Assembly: GCA_963556255.1 (NCBI GenBank)
Contig: OY744614.1
Location: 35,078,179 to 35,142,178, forward strand
DNA: 64,000 nucleotides
Origin: Allolobophora icterica
Lineage: Eukaryota > Annelida > Clitellata > Crassiclitellata > Lumbricidae
Direction of reading: 5' to 3'
The position numbers and the translations under genes are program-made. Of this stretch, positions 1 to 14,500 are shown one piece after another. Positions within the stretch are counted from its first letter, which is position 1, and every line of letters starts with the position of its first letter. The notes under the pieces were generated by a model. The model was not told where the DNA came from. It saw nothing but the letters and a program-made list of their open reading frames with translations, and ran no database searches.

Positions 1-382
1 CTTTTCTATTGTCCGTTTTGACATGGGAGAATTCTCTCGTTTTAGCCTTATCAGGGGGGCCAATTCCTGTCCTCCAGTAAAACGCGACGAAGGAAACCTT
101 TTCAAAATGTCGGCAAAGATTGATCCAGAAAAGTCCGTTGGTGAAGATGGCGCCGACTTTGATGGACTTTTTTCTATGGTTATCTCAGCTGGACAGTAAA
201 CCCGTTCACGCAAAGACAGATCAGGACGGGGAAACTTTGGCACAGATTCCAGAGGAGAAAAGGCGGAATTTGGCTCCGATGACGGCAACTCAGGTGTTGT
301 ATCATCCAGTGAGAACAGCACTTGGTCAGTGGCGGATGATGAGCTTAATTTAAAGTCCACTTCCTTCGCATAGACATCGGAG
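1..382 (-). CDS. MYO9: MYO9 exon 23 (partial, runs off left edge): tail
   Basis: Open without stops from acceptor TTCACCTATTAG at 383 to the window edge, 127 codons after one split base. It encodes a Ser/Pro-rich acidic stretch, then a basic segment ending near [16 protein letters not shown]. An AG/C split codon joins it to exon 22. Expected downstream domains (C1, RhoGAP) would follow beyond position 1. Confidence 0.85.
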
Positions 383-3300
383 CTAATAGGTGAAAGAAAC
401 AAATTAATAATACTATTACCAGAGCGAATAATTCAACAATGCCAACAAGCCACAACAACCGTCTTCTCCTTCAAGTCCACGTGTCCAATGGCATCATTAT
501 TCAAAGTCCTTAGCCTCGTATCCTTCCATCATCATCCAGTCTTGTCTCCACCTGTCTCGGTCTTTCCTTGCCTTCATGTTGCCCTTAAATAGTAGTTCCT
601 TACCTCCTCTCAACCATTCCTCTGTCACATTCTTGCTGTAGCACATAGACTTTTCTCCTCCACCACCCATAATACACAGTACTTCTCTGTTTTATATTCT
701 ACCAACTAGCTTTTCCATCCTGCATCAAACTGCATCTCAAAAACTGCTGAACCTTTTGATTTCTCTTGGTCTATGTTCCTCATCCTTACAGAACCATAAT
801 TATGAGAGTTTTAACCATTTATTCTTCAGGTTCTTGTCTAGTTCCCTCCCAATAATTCCTTTCTCCTCATAAATGCATCTGTGTGCAACTGTGCATGCAT
901 AACTGTTCTGTTTATTTCCTCATGGCACCCTGTGTCTTCCAGAATCCTTCACCTGTTACATGAACTTGTCTTTCACAATTTATAGAGACCATATTCTTCA
1001 TTTTTTTATACACCATCTTGATACAGAATTACTAAACTACTAACGATAATGTACTGGGTAACATACAACAGGAGTAGCAAATAGTGAGCTTCATACATAC
1101 CAAAATAATACCAGCACTTAAACTAATAGTAACAATGCAAAGATATCAAACATTTACCAAGCAACAATGCAAGTGCATTTCACAGGAACTATCATATGTT
1201 GCTCAGAAACTAGTCAATATCATAGCATTTTCTAAATGGGAAAGTGCATGGAGATAAAAAAAAACTTCTGTTACACTATTTAGATCAGCAATGTGCAATC
1301 TTAATGCATGCCTTAATCATCTGAAGTTTATTTTCTGCTGATGATAATTAGGACAGCCAATAATTAATCAGGCACTCTTCAAACCACAACAGGTTTTACT
1401 TATTAATAAGAACCAGTCCATGGACAAAGTTAAAATGGGATCAGGAAGCATTTCCGACCTGTCATAAGCCACACCTTTAAGATCTGTTAGCCAAGTCTAG
1501 CTCCCTTATGAGGTTTTTAAAAGTCTCTATATAAATTTCCAGATACATACGCTCACACATACACACCTTGTGCTCTCCACACCCTGTGTTGTATGCAGTG
1601 GACATGCATCACGGCCTTCGCTGTCGCTCGCAGAAACCGAATCTAACCACGTGCGTTCGGCCTCTGGCTCGGGTGTTTTCACGTCGACTGGAAGCATGGC
1701 TATCATCAAGGAATCATCGAGATCCTGTTTCATCGCAGAAGCACAACCGCCATCAATGTTGTCGCTCACTGCTGAAATCTGGGTCCTGTATCTTTCACTG
1801 AAATTTGAACTGTCGGCCACAACATCTATGATACGATTTACAACTGATGTTTGGGTCGTTACAAACACTAATTTTGAAACACTAATTTTGGTATCTTGCT
1901 GAATATCTTGCTGAATATCTTCCACGGTACTGTTTGCTTGCTTCATGAAATTATCGTAGTTTGAACCCGCTTTATCCGGTACTTGAGAAACTTTATCGTC
2001 TTGCACTGAACGAGGCATATCTGCAGTGTTTTTCTCAATTTCATTAGAATTTCCTATAAATCCTACTATCTCCTTAGAATCTGTGCTCGACAAAACTTTG
2101 TCCGTGACGCTGAAGTCGGCAACAGTTTGAGAAATATCTTTTGTGCTCTTCTCTGCAGTTTGTAAAATTGTATTGTCTTTGATATCAGGAATCCTGCCAT
2201 AGCCATCAACAGTTTCGCCTGCGCTGTCGGTTTTGGCTGCAGCGTTCACAGCCAATTCATCTGTTTGTTGCACTTTAGAAGATGGTGGTGCTTCAATGGT
2301 TGACTTCAGCTTTTCTTTGGCTTGCTTTTCTTTGATTACTCTGGATGAAACAGACCACAGATACGATAAGACATAAGGAAAAGCCAATACCATAATAACC
2401 ATATGTAGCTGCTTCAAAAGGTTGCTAGGAAAGTTATATGAAGAAGAAAGATCGTTTCAACCCATAACCACATTTCTGAGGACTGTGGCCGATAAAGGCG
2501 CGTAATAAATAAGCAATTACTTGATCTTTCCATACAAAATTCTACAAGGAACTATCCATTGTTTGCATGCATTGCCCCAAACACATACAACAGAAACCTA
2601 TTATACCACAGTCTTTTGGAGCCACACCTAAAGCCATTCTATAACAAGGTTTCGTTTGTATAACGGTATTCTCCAAAGCTGAACTAATTTTGAGATTCAT
2701 ATCCCTGGTCATGTTACATCGCAACTCGTCTTATAAAGAAGCGTGTTATGTGAAATCTCAAGTGTACAACGACCAGGAGGAGAACGATTATGAGATCTGA
2801 TGCCAATGAACAAAAAAAACTTCATGAATAAATGTGAAAGTAGCCAAAGCCAAGCATCAACCTCCGTCTCGCTAAAAATCCTCGCACAACTCTCTGCATT
2901 GTAGTGACGGACTGCTTCTTTCGCACGTATGACTGCCTCTGTTGAAAGCCTCGGAAGATCCTCTGAACGAAAACGCAAGAGGCCCATAACTTGCGCAGCT
3001 GTGATGTCTTTCTTCTTGCCAGTAAACCTCGGCCAATTGCCTAGAAACCAGAAAGGTAATGTAATCAGACTGTAATCCCATCTGCATCATCAAGGGTGAT
3101 GGTTTAATCTATACATAGTGCCATCTCTTGCCACTGCTTATTAGTTAGTTCTTTAGACACCTAATGTAGTGCCATTAACGTAACTTACAAAAGCACAGCC
3201 TAAGCCAGTCTGAACGGTGTTAATGTTCATTATGGGTCCACACCTATTCGATGTGGTTCATGCCACCACTGTAGTGCACAGGCTGATTGCAAGCCGTGCA

Positions 3301-6300
3301 TGGTGGGGTTTTGCTTGGCAGCAGAATAAAAATAGGCTTCAATCCATCATAGGCAGGTTGATCCAACTGGAGTAGCCCCTGGTGACAGTCCCACCTTTGA
3401 CCAGCTCTTCTGGCAGGCTAATGGTCTCTTCTCAGCAGTTCTGAAAACCCAGGCAATGTTTTACACAAGCTGCTACCACTTAGAAAACCCCACTCCTTAT
3501 TCTCTCCGACCACGTGCTCCTCGACAGGGTCCTGAACCTTGTAGACCAGAGTTTCCCAAACTGTGGGTCGAAAAAGTGGGTCGCGAAGCTCTGGCAAGTG
3601 GGTCGCCAAATTTTTTTGAGAAACATTCATTTTTTTGCAGCAACAATATTTGGCTATAATTGGGCTATAACTAGCTGGATTGCAATAAATTGTAAACTGT
3701 TTTATCTAAGTTTCCTTTAAATGCTTTAAATTTCCAAGCACTGTGCGAAAATCTGCATATTTCGATATAAATTAACGAAGGAAATTTTAGTACACAATGC
3801 TTAATTTTACACAATGGGTACCGAAACTGCCAAGGTCTTCACAAGTGGGTCGTGACCCAGAGAAGTTTGGGAACCGCTGTTGTAGACAATAATATAAGGA
3901 AGACTTTAATAAGAAGAATGAGCACTGTATTCTAACTGATTCTGCAATCTGCATATATGACTTTTTTAAACTTGTGCACCGGAATGTGGCTCTTCAGCAA
4001 CCGGTTTAAAAAGAATATACTTACTTACTTATTTACTTACAACACATAGTTCAGTAACCAAGAGTAGGTTGGAGTAAGCTATTTACTCTAATCAACTCTG
4101 AAGAGAATCTCAGGGAAAAACTGTTGCAACACAAAAGGCGTCAATAACTAGCAGATCATTACAATATCCTCTTACCTGTGTCATTATAGTTGACGACCTA
4201 ATCTGCAGGTATCTTTGTCTCTGTATCCGTCCTCTGATCCAGTACTGGATCCTCTTGATTCGGAGGAGCAGCGCCTGATGCAGGGCATCCTCCAAGAGCA
4301 ACTTTTCCGTCTCTCGCAGAAAGACCTACACAGAAACAAAAAATGCTCCAATGCACAGTACTTAAACATTCATATCATTCAACACAGCAACAGAACGTTC
4401 TCAACAGCACTTCAATAGTGAATCCATTGAGCTAAGAAACTAATTTTCTCTTGCAAAACCGAGCTACAGAAGTTTCACTGAAGTCTCTACACTAGCAGTG
4501 TTTTAACACTTTAATGTCGACAGCTTACTAAAAGCAACTGGAAAGCCATTGCAGCTCGTCGTTAAAGTGCTAAACCTGATTTTTTTACAAACTTTGTACA
4601 GAACACAAAAGCTGTTGTCTACACAAGCACTTTAGAAAAGCAACTAGCATGAGTAATCCAAATGCAGATTGTGTACATGTAAATGCATCAGACTCCCATT
4701 ACAACACACACCACTATCACCGCCTCTGATTACCGAACACTGTGAGAGGCATTTTATAAGTGTTCAGATACAGTACAATGTTCAGATACAATACAATGTT
4801 CAGATACAATACAATATCAGATCATAATACGTAGTTGACAGTCATGTTACCAACAACTAGCATTACAAAAACTGACAGAACTAGCAAAATAAACACCTTT
4901 GTTGCTCCAATCTGATAATTTTCCTGATTCAGGTCAAGCACATGAAGAAAATTCACAATATCGTTTCGAGAACTTGTTTTTCCGTTTGGCAGCAGCAGGT
5001 GATACTGGTAGATGAAATCCTAGAGGAGGCAAAATTCAAATTATAAACAGCTAATCAAGTCTTTAACACCTTAAAATTATGGTTAAACAGTCAACAGGTT
5101 AAGGCCATTACAATACTAGCTAATTATAACACTTATAATAGTTTCAGGAATGGAATAGATATTTTCACGGTCTCTGCAAATCTTGACTTGACCAGTTAAA
5201 TGACTTGCAGCATTAGGTTTCAAACAGAGAAAACTACTGTTTCACATGCATACTAGCAAAGAGACTCCTCACTAAACAAACTCCTGCCAAACACTGTAAA
5301 GTCCTTTCATCATTGTACATCATCGTAATGGCCTTTACTTGTTGACTGACTGACAATGAAAGAACACTAAGAAATTCTTATTTTCAATGTTAGACATCCT
5401 ACTCAAGAACAATTTACTTTCATCTTATTCAGAGACTTCTAAAGTGCTGTCATCGCAGCACAAAAGCATCACCAGAGGGAGTGCCCCTGGGTCACTTGTA
5501 AACACCCTGACCAACTGTTCTGGAAGAGGCATTATATAAATTGACAAAGACAATACAAAAAAACTAATGGTTAGTGGTTACCCTTCAAACTAAAACTGCA
5601 ATGAATGATCCTAATCTGACAGACAGATCCTACATCATTGCAAAATAGTGGGAGTTTGAAATGCGGAAACCATCCAAAAAATCTTCAGTGAAAAATCAGA
5701 CACACTAGAGAGAAAGGGTGCACAGTTTTGCGAGATAAGAGCCGTGCATACGTCGCGATGGCTAAAGACGTGAGCCTGACCTCAAATGAAAGACGATAGT
5801 TGTAGCCAGACTGCCTGATCTTAACCGTTGCCAGCATTCCTGTGTATCGCAGTTGCCTCTGAACCAAATCCTCGTCAAATGAACACGGCGCCTACACAAC
5901 AACCATTTGCATAAGCATTTCACTCTTCAAGTGCAACAGAAACATTTCAACAAGACACAACAAAAACATCTTAAACAATAGTTTTTAGTTACAAGCAAGG
6001 CATTATTTACTTGCATGCCAACCGAAAACTGTTATTATACATGCTATTGCATGTATGGGTGCAGACGACAATGACTGCAAGAAAAGACACTTTCTTAAAC
6101 TCATTTTTTTATCTCTCATGGACATACACATACCAAGTCACCCACTACCTACCTCAATCTAGTTCCCACCCACCCCCACCCCCATGTGCCCATGCTCCAG
6201 TGCACAGGCAATCCTAATATGAAAAAGAAACTTTCTAAATTCATTTATAACATCTTACAAAGTCATCGGAAATGCTCAATATCATAACCTTCTGACCCAA

Positions 6301-9300
6301 AACTGGTTGATCCATTCACCGACCAATCTAGTATAAAGTGAGGTCTCTATGTCTGGCTTTCCAAATGCAGTGTCATCTACCAACTGCGAAGAACCGTATT
6401 CCCAAATGATGACTTTTGCTGCTCCAGAACACCACTCCATTAGGTTAGCTGCTGCATAGCAATGCTGTGCGATAACAAAGATGATTAGCATTGCCCTCCT
6501 TTCTCCAAGCTTCGGACTGGCACTACTGGAGCACAGGCAGTCATCACTCCATAAACAAAGGACAGAACCCCATAACTGGATTTCAAGGCAGCAATTTCGA
6601 GAGATGCCTGAGAAAGGTGCTACATAAATGGCTGGCTTCGATCGGAACAGCCAGATTCTGAAGTTCCGTGACTGTCTCTAACCTTTTCGGCATTCGATTT
6701 GATGCATCTGATGAAGAAAGGGTTGGCCTGGTTCAGTGTTTCCATCAATCTCTGCAGGGAATTCTGAAACATACCAGAATAAAATCCTATTAATCATTAA
6801 AATCTTATTATTCTGGCAAATTCACGAAAATATTATAGCCTGGCACCAGTAAATCTAACTATCATTATGATCTAATAAATAGAACAAAACAGATTTCAAA
6901 TGGTAGCCAAGTTCATGGTTAAACTGGTTAAGGATAAACTATTAAGACACTGCATAGCATAGTAGGTTAATTGTGGTGGCATCACAGGAGGAATTTGACT
7001 TAAACATTTGGTAGTAAACTTTGAACAACACGTTTCACAATAGTGGCAGTCACTGGCTGTCAGCCACGTTTGCATGAAGCAAAGCAGCATTGAAAACAGA
7101 TTACATTTTGCAGGTCTGTATTACCAGCTGCTTCTTCTGGTATTTGAAGAAAAATAAACCCTAATAGAACCCCAAAAGAGGATTATAAACAACAAAAACT
7201 GTATGCACATTGAAACAATTGACATAACACTTTTAAATATCTCACAAAAGACAGGTATCAGAAACTGAAGCTTCTGATGATGATAAGAATGTTGTTTTCA
7301 TAATAATAAATTATGAGGGCTTATAAAATGTAGTTTATTAATTAATAAAATGCTTTTTAAATATCTCACACAAAAACAGCCATCACAAACAGATGACAAT
7401 GATGATGATGATGATGATGATGATGACGACGACGACGATGATGATGATGATGATGATGATAAAAGTGCTGTTTTCATAATAATAAATGAATAATAACGGC
7501 TTATGTAGTTTATCATACAAATTGAGAAATCATCCTACGTGGAATTGGGCACTGATGCTTCGTGGCTTGCTCTTGCTCTTGTTCGTCCTCATGCCCAGCT
7601 GAAGCTTTCCTGGTGCCGAGATTTTGTTAGTTTCCATGTCACGCAGATGCTACAAGTACAGCACACGGTTACTCATTATAGCAGCTGCCCAGCCATTTCA
7701 TGATCAGCCTTCAGTTAGTCAATCTGCCAGCCAGTCAGGCTCTTAGGCCAGATAGCCAATCAGTGCATTTCAATTAAACAGGCTTTTTTTATTTACCAAA
7801 CAACAATATGACACTAATTATGATAATGATGATACAAAGGAGAGTTCATTTGATGGTAGCACTGATATGACTGTACATTATTATGTATTATCATTTGTTT
7901 ATTAAGCACCACAATCTAATGACCAAGCATCAGTTGATGACGCTAAGCAACTGAAGGATTATTCAAGTCCTTGAACAGCAACCATCTCAGGTGAGTCTCA
8001 AACCCATACTCTCCGTGTTACAAGGCAAAACTCTAACCAATCGGCTACCGTGTGCCACGTGGGACATGAATGTACACTACAACAGTCATGAAACCAGAAA
8101 TGATGATGAAGCCTATACAGTGTAGGCCATAATCAATCTATTAAATCAGTCAAAATGCAGATCTCTTACACGAACAGCCAAGAACCGAGGTCTGTAAACT
8201 TTGTTCTTCCTACAACAGTTAAACATCAAACACAGAAAAGTTAGACCATTGTAACAATATTCAAAAGTTAGACTGTTGTAACAATATTCAAAAGTTAGAC
8301 TGTTGTAACAATATTCAAAAGTTAGACTGTTATAACAATATTCAAACACAAATACTATGTGTGTGATATTTGATAAAGTCAACAGAGATATGTGACCAAT
8401 TAAATGTAACAATGCCGGAAGTAACAATCCAATAGGCACCTCTTCATTGACCATTAGCAAGTTAAGTACTACATCTATACATAATGGACAGGAAATGGAT
8501 GTTCTTATGCACCAGCCAGTCTCTCACTTCTCAGACTTTGATTGTGGGGGGGGGGGGGAAGGCTATCCATTTGAATATTAGCAATCACTGTAAAGCAACC
8601 ATGAACTGATGTCTTCTGTCTTGTGATATTAGCTGGACAGAGAAGTCTTTAGACAAGAAGAGATTTCAATTTGTAATGTCACGAAATACAATGCAAAAAG
8701 CTCAACCCTCCATGTGGAAGATTCATCATAATCTCTTGGCTGGTATCTATGTGTTCTCCATGATGGAGTTACCTGTTCATTTCCCTATCACCTGCTATGA
8801 CTCACTACAAGCTGTGCATCTGAACTATCTCCAACACATTTACTCCTTCATCTTTTTCTTCACTACACTACAGAGTGGACTCGTTTACAAGTCATCCACA
8901 AGGCCAAACTCAGGATTGACTTCCATGTACCTATCCCATTCCTCCAAATAAAAACTTCCAGTTTCTATTCTATTCTGGTCCATTCGCTGTCACCAACTCT
9001 ATAGAAACATTCACTTCCTCTCTTAATTTTTCCAACAATCAAACACTCATCTTTTCCACCTACCAATGCCTCAGAAGTGAATCTATCTGATCAGCGTATT
9101 TTAAATGTCTGATTAATTTAACATCACTACAGCTGATATGTATTGCTAATTTTTTGCTTAATTTAGTCTTATGTTTTTCTGTATCCATAGGATTCACCGA
9201 ATTTAATTATAATTTACTAAGATATGTCAAGTACTTTAGCTTGGAATAACCTGATATATTAAACCATCAAAGATTCAAGAAACTCTAAAAGAATTTCAAT

Positions 9301-11498
9301 TTGCCCAACAAAAGTTGTTGTGAAAAATGTTTCAGCTTACAAAATCCGATAAAAATAAAGTGCTGCTGATCTTCAAAATGTCATAAAACAATTACACTCT
9401 GAATCAAACGAATAAAATATGAAGCAAAGCACAACCAAGCAAGCAAAAAAAAAGCAAAAAATGCAAGCTGCTAAGATTCAAAACCAACGATAACGAATAA
9501 TGAACAGAAATAACATAAACTACACCAGTTTAGCCACAATGTTTACATGACCAAGTAATCAGTTTATAAAAGATAAAGACCCATTCCAAGTGAAACATAA
9601 ACAGGAACTTCCACATATAACGGCTCTACTGCATTTTTTAAAACAGAGATATGACCTACAGTTCACGAGTCAGAAAAACAAGTAACGATTAAGTTAAAAT
9701 TAATGTGATAAATTAGAGTACATAATTGGTAAATCCTACGGATACCAAAAACATAGAAATAAATAAAGCCAGAAGCATAATTAAACGGCTGTAGTGTTAC
9801 TAGATCTACATACGCACTGGCCGACGACTTCTGCGGCTTCTCCGCCTTTTTCTTCTCCGCAGCCGGAGAACCTTCCATCAGCCCCTTCTTATCCAAGCAG
9901 GTAGAACTCTGTCTAGATTCCTCCTTTGCAAGGATCTTCACAGGTTCTGCAACATCTTCGCGCTCCCCCGGGCAGGACAACCTTCTGCTCGACCTCTTAC
10001 GAAATAATCGGCTACCTGGACTGGTTGCTGGCTGAGGCGTTAGGGACGTTTCGAGACTTGGTGAATGACCCAATCGGCGATCAGACTTGGACTTAAACAG
10101 AGAAGTCCTAGAAGGCAAACAATTGTTAGGCGAAGAACGTGAGCACAATGGTCTCACTGCCTTAAACGAAACCATCTATTTTTGTGGTAGGATAGATGTG
10201 GAACAGATAAAAACCAATATGAAAGCCAAAAAGCTATGTATATATTAGGAATACAAAAAGGTCAGTGCATTCGAAACAGTAACTTAACTCTAACATGCAA
10301 AACAAGGAAAGATGCTTATAGAAAGAGGCAAAAATGCTGTTTTTAATCTAACTTATCATAATTACCAGTATAATTATTATAATAATAACAACAGACACAG
10401 GCTTGAAAAAATGTGCAATGTAATGTAAATTCAGCCAACAAATTATACACAAACATACAGCTGGTGCCTAGACAGGAATAAACATTACTCCAGATAAGAT
10501 ATGTGGCACAGCCTGGAGTGTTTGACTACAGGAGTTTTCTGGAGTTTACGAGGCACGATGTACTACAGTTAGAGAAAGTATTCACAGCATTTAAAGTTGT
10601 TTAAGTACTTCCGTTATGACTATTGGTGCCAGAAATGTATATATCCTAGCTCAGAAATTCTGAGCACAGCAGAAACTAATGGTGACAAAGCAGAATAGAA
10701 ACTTATCAAGGTGACTTAAAGTAATGACATCAAACTTGTCACTAAATCATGCAAGAAATGTATATCTGTATTTGAACGTTTACACAGTGCCTTTTTATGA
10801 ACTTCTCAGAAAGCACAGAAATACAAAATACAAGAAGCTCTAAGAACACATGCATCAGTATTCCATTTCGTAACTACCACTTAAGACTTTGGGACTTGGA
10901 AGGGTTACTTTATCCTGAAAGACTTGTTAACCCTTTAAGCCCAATTCTTTGCAAGGATAACATACTGCAAGGCAAAATAATGGATTGCTAATGAGGACAT
11001 GACAAAAATTACAAAGCTCAAGAGGAATGCATCACTGTACCTCGACTCAGAGAGCAGTGGATTTCGTTTATGTGGCTGTTCTGTACGTGGAAGACCACCA
11101 AATCTCATGACTTCAATATAAAAAAAAACAGCAATACAAGCACTGAACAAGTAAAAGTACACAAATGACAACATAAACTAATCTTTTTCTATGTTATTTT
11201 AAAAGAAATTTGTTTCTAAAAAGAAATTGTTTCCTATCTTACTTTCAATTCAGTGGTTTTTAAGCAACTTCTGAGCATTTGAGATTTGTAATAAAGTATT
11301 TTTGGATGCCAGCTTCAATCGAATTCTTGCGTAACAAGGCAATTTTAAAATCCCATTTCTGATTATATTTCACTAGAATGCACGAAATTGAGATATATAA
11401 CATATATTAATGCACAACATAGATGTGTTACATAATATATATATATATATACACATACATAATTATATACACATATATATATATATATATACATATAT

Positions 11499-11553
<55 letters not shown>

Positions 11554-14500
11554 TATATACACAAGAAATTCAACACATATAATTATATACAACATAGTAA
11601 TTACTTCATGTAATGGTAGAGTTTTTCAAGTGACACTATTCTGGTGCAATAAGACAGTAAAGTACTTACAAAATGACAGTTTACTTCAGGTGACAGCAAT
11701 GAACTCCATGTGACAGTATCATGTGACAGCATCACATTTTATGGTGACCATATACAGCTAAGTACTCCAGGTTACATCAGAGCTCTCTGTGTGACAGTGA
11801 AATGTTGCAATGAGAAGTGTGTGTAATAGACATACAACACATGAAATTTCTGAATGCACATACCATTACTGCCACTCTTTCTGTGTTTTCTGCCAGCCTC
11901 CATGAATGCAAAGCAAGCACGGAAAAAACTTCTGACAAGAGCCCATCGCAAGACAGCCAATGGATCCTGGCCTAAAAGAAAATCACACTCACCTGTGTCC
12001 AAAAAATGTCGACAAAATTAAAACACTTATATAAACAGATTCTAGAAACTCCCAAACAGACAGGGTCGAAACAATATTGATGTTTAAACCATTTTTTATG
12101 GATCGATTTTTTACACAGATTCCATAATTGTATGGAGTTTCCAATGTGTGCAATCACATAAAATCCAATGAAGCAAGAATCCACATTCTCACGCACTCCA
12201 TTTTCTACATCACAATTTCTTTCTAACTGAGAAAAAATCTTACAACAGATTCTGTATTGCCACAACTAATTATGGCTTTCGCAGTTGGAATGTTACTGAG
12301 AGGAAATTGTGCAGTAGTAGACCCAAGTCAACAGATACCACCAAGTTATATACCAGAAATTTGACACAAGCAACTTACCAATGAGTTCCCTCAGAAATGC
12401 CATATTGCTGTTCTTCAAAAGCACAAGTATGTCATGTCGCATGAGATCGCTGTTCTTCTCACGAAAGTCCTAAGCAGTCAATTAAACAGTCTCATAAGAA
12501 AAACTCATCATAACCACGAACAAGCATTTCATTTTAACAATCTTATCTCAGCAAATGGAATAGAATCTGCAGACAGCACTTGCATTCAACATAGATGATG
12601 TATTCCTGATTGGACACACTAAGCAACTGCAGATGAAGGACCTGTTCAAGGTCCTTACACAGCAACAGAAGTTTAGCTTGAAATATCGGTGTACAGTATG
12701 AGCGATAACAGCAGAGAAATGTAATGTATGAGGACAGGAGCAAGAGGTTTGACAGATAAGATAGGCAAATAAGCTGCCATCATATATCTTTGAGTAAACC
12801 GCACCAGTCCACAGGAATGCACTTCTGTAGCAAACTGGGTGATGGAGGGCATCCTTCATTAAGCAATATAAATTCAAGATCAGATCTTTCATGATGAGAA
12901 AGTGATCCACTAGTTGGACAACACTTTGTACTTCCCATTTTGGAAGGGGTTGGCTACCTGCTAGGCCAGACGCAGATATCACCTGAGAACTGGGTTCCAT
13001 ATTAATGAGTTGCAGTAATATCTGCAGCTGTGTGTTCTCCACTGGTCAACAGTTTCTTCAACCCGACTATCCACTCCCAACTCCACTACACTGGCACTAA
13101 ATGGCTTATGCAAATGCCTCTGCAGCACAAAGTGGTGCACTAAGCAGTTACAGTTGCATACAGCTTACATAAAGTTCCTACACATCGACTGTGTCAGATG
13201 AGGCTTACAAGTCCCACTCTGTGTTACAAGTGCTCACCCACTACTTCACTTACCTGGCATTGTGATGAAAGTATTACACAATAGAAACAAAGGTAATATA
13301 AACAACTAGTAGTGGGTTAATCATGAGGGTGATTTACATTGAATGTGGTAACAACAAGGCTGCTTACCTGTATGTGATATTTGACCTTTCCAGCATAGTG
13401 GACGATACTAAAGGCACTTTGGCGTGTCGGTGGCACCTCAAAATGTGGAGTGTTCTGGTGTTGAGTTTTGAACTTGTTCAGAAGAGTGTCGTTTGTAGCG
13501 CCAGGGAAACTGACAAAAATATCAAAAACACATAATGTAACTTAAACTTACATTAATAAAGCATCAATAACAGTTTACATCACAGAGTTGAAAAGCAAAG
13601 CAACAGCATTATCTTCACCACAATTTGTAAACCAATAAACCCACGGGTAATTAAAGTTGAAGATAACATACTCTTGCACAAAAGACTGTTCGCAGACATA
13701 GAAGGATTCTTGGAGAGATAAATGGTTGGACGTACAGATGGAAAGACGAATGTATGCATACATAAATCAGCTGGAAATGAAAATGCAGAGAAAACCTGTA
13801 TTTCCATCGTATCCTACCAAGTGGTGATTTAGCCTGAGCTGGAATCATACTGCTCTTCAACGGCCAAACCCATTCCGTTTACAAATGGCAGTTATTGATT
13901 GAGAGTGCAGTGTGAGCTACCAAGGCAACACAGGACCGTAAACTTACTGATATTACTTAACCTTACCCAAGTAACAAATAAATGATTATCTGTTTTAGCT
14001 CAACTGCAACCTGTAACCCATTTAGGACGACCGCAGTTACATGTACACCATAATCATTCCATAATCTCACTTTAACACACCTGCGATCACAACCCCTTCC
14101 AGAATAGAAATGACCTAACAGTAGAATGCAATTTACATTATTATTCTTATTCTTGTTATTATTATACTTATATTAAGCACCAATATCTAATGACCAAACA
14201 TCAATTGATGGCGCTAAGCAATTGTGGGTAAAGGACTTCCTCGAGGTTAAACACAGCACATTACCTCACTTCACCTGAGTCAAAGACAGAATGCCAAGTG
14301 CCACTACTTACTTGCATTCCTCATCCAAAAGGTAGAGCAGCCCGGTTGGCTTTTTAGAGAACAGATCAAGACACTCAGTGTTATCAATGAATTCAATGTT
14401 CTTCCACTGAATGCCCTCTCTCATGTATTCCTCTTGTTCAAACTTGAAGATGTGCTGATTGAAGTAGTAGTGCAGGCTTTCGTTGGCATAGTTGATGCAG

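Noticed and set aside
8225..8350. CRISPR-like repeat pattern
   Set aside because: Repeats are contiguous without spacers and the genome is eukaryotic; it is a minisatellite.
8146..8460. Minus-strand frame with repeated EYCYNSLTF
   Set aside because: 27-bp minisatellite translation.
10108..10175. 5' extension of MYO9 exon 15 to the ATG at 10175
   Set aside because: The frame is open, but using it needs a phase-0 join that neither exon 13 nor exon 14 provides; the TTTGCCTTCTAG acceptor at 10108 fits the phase.
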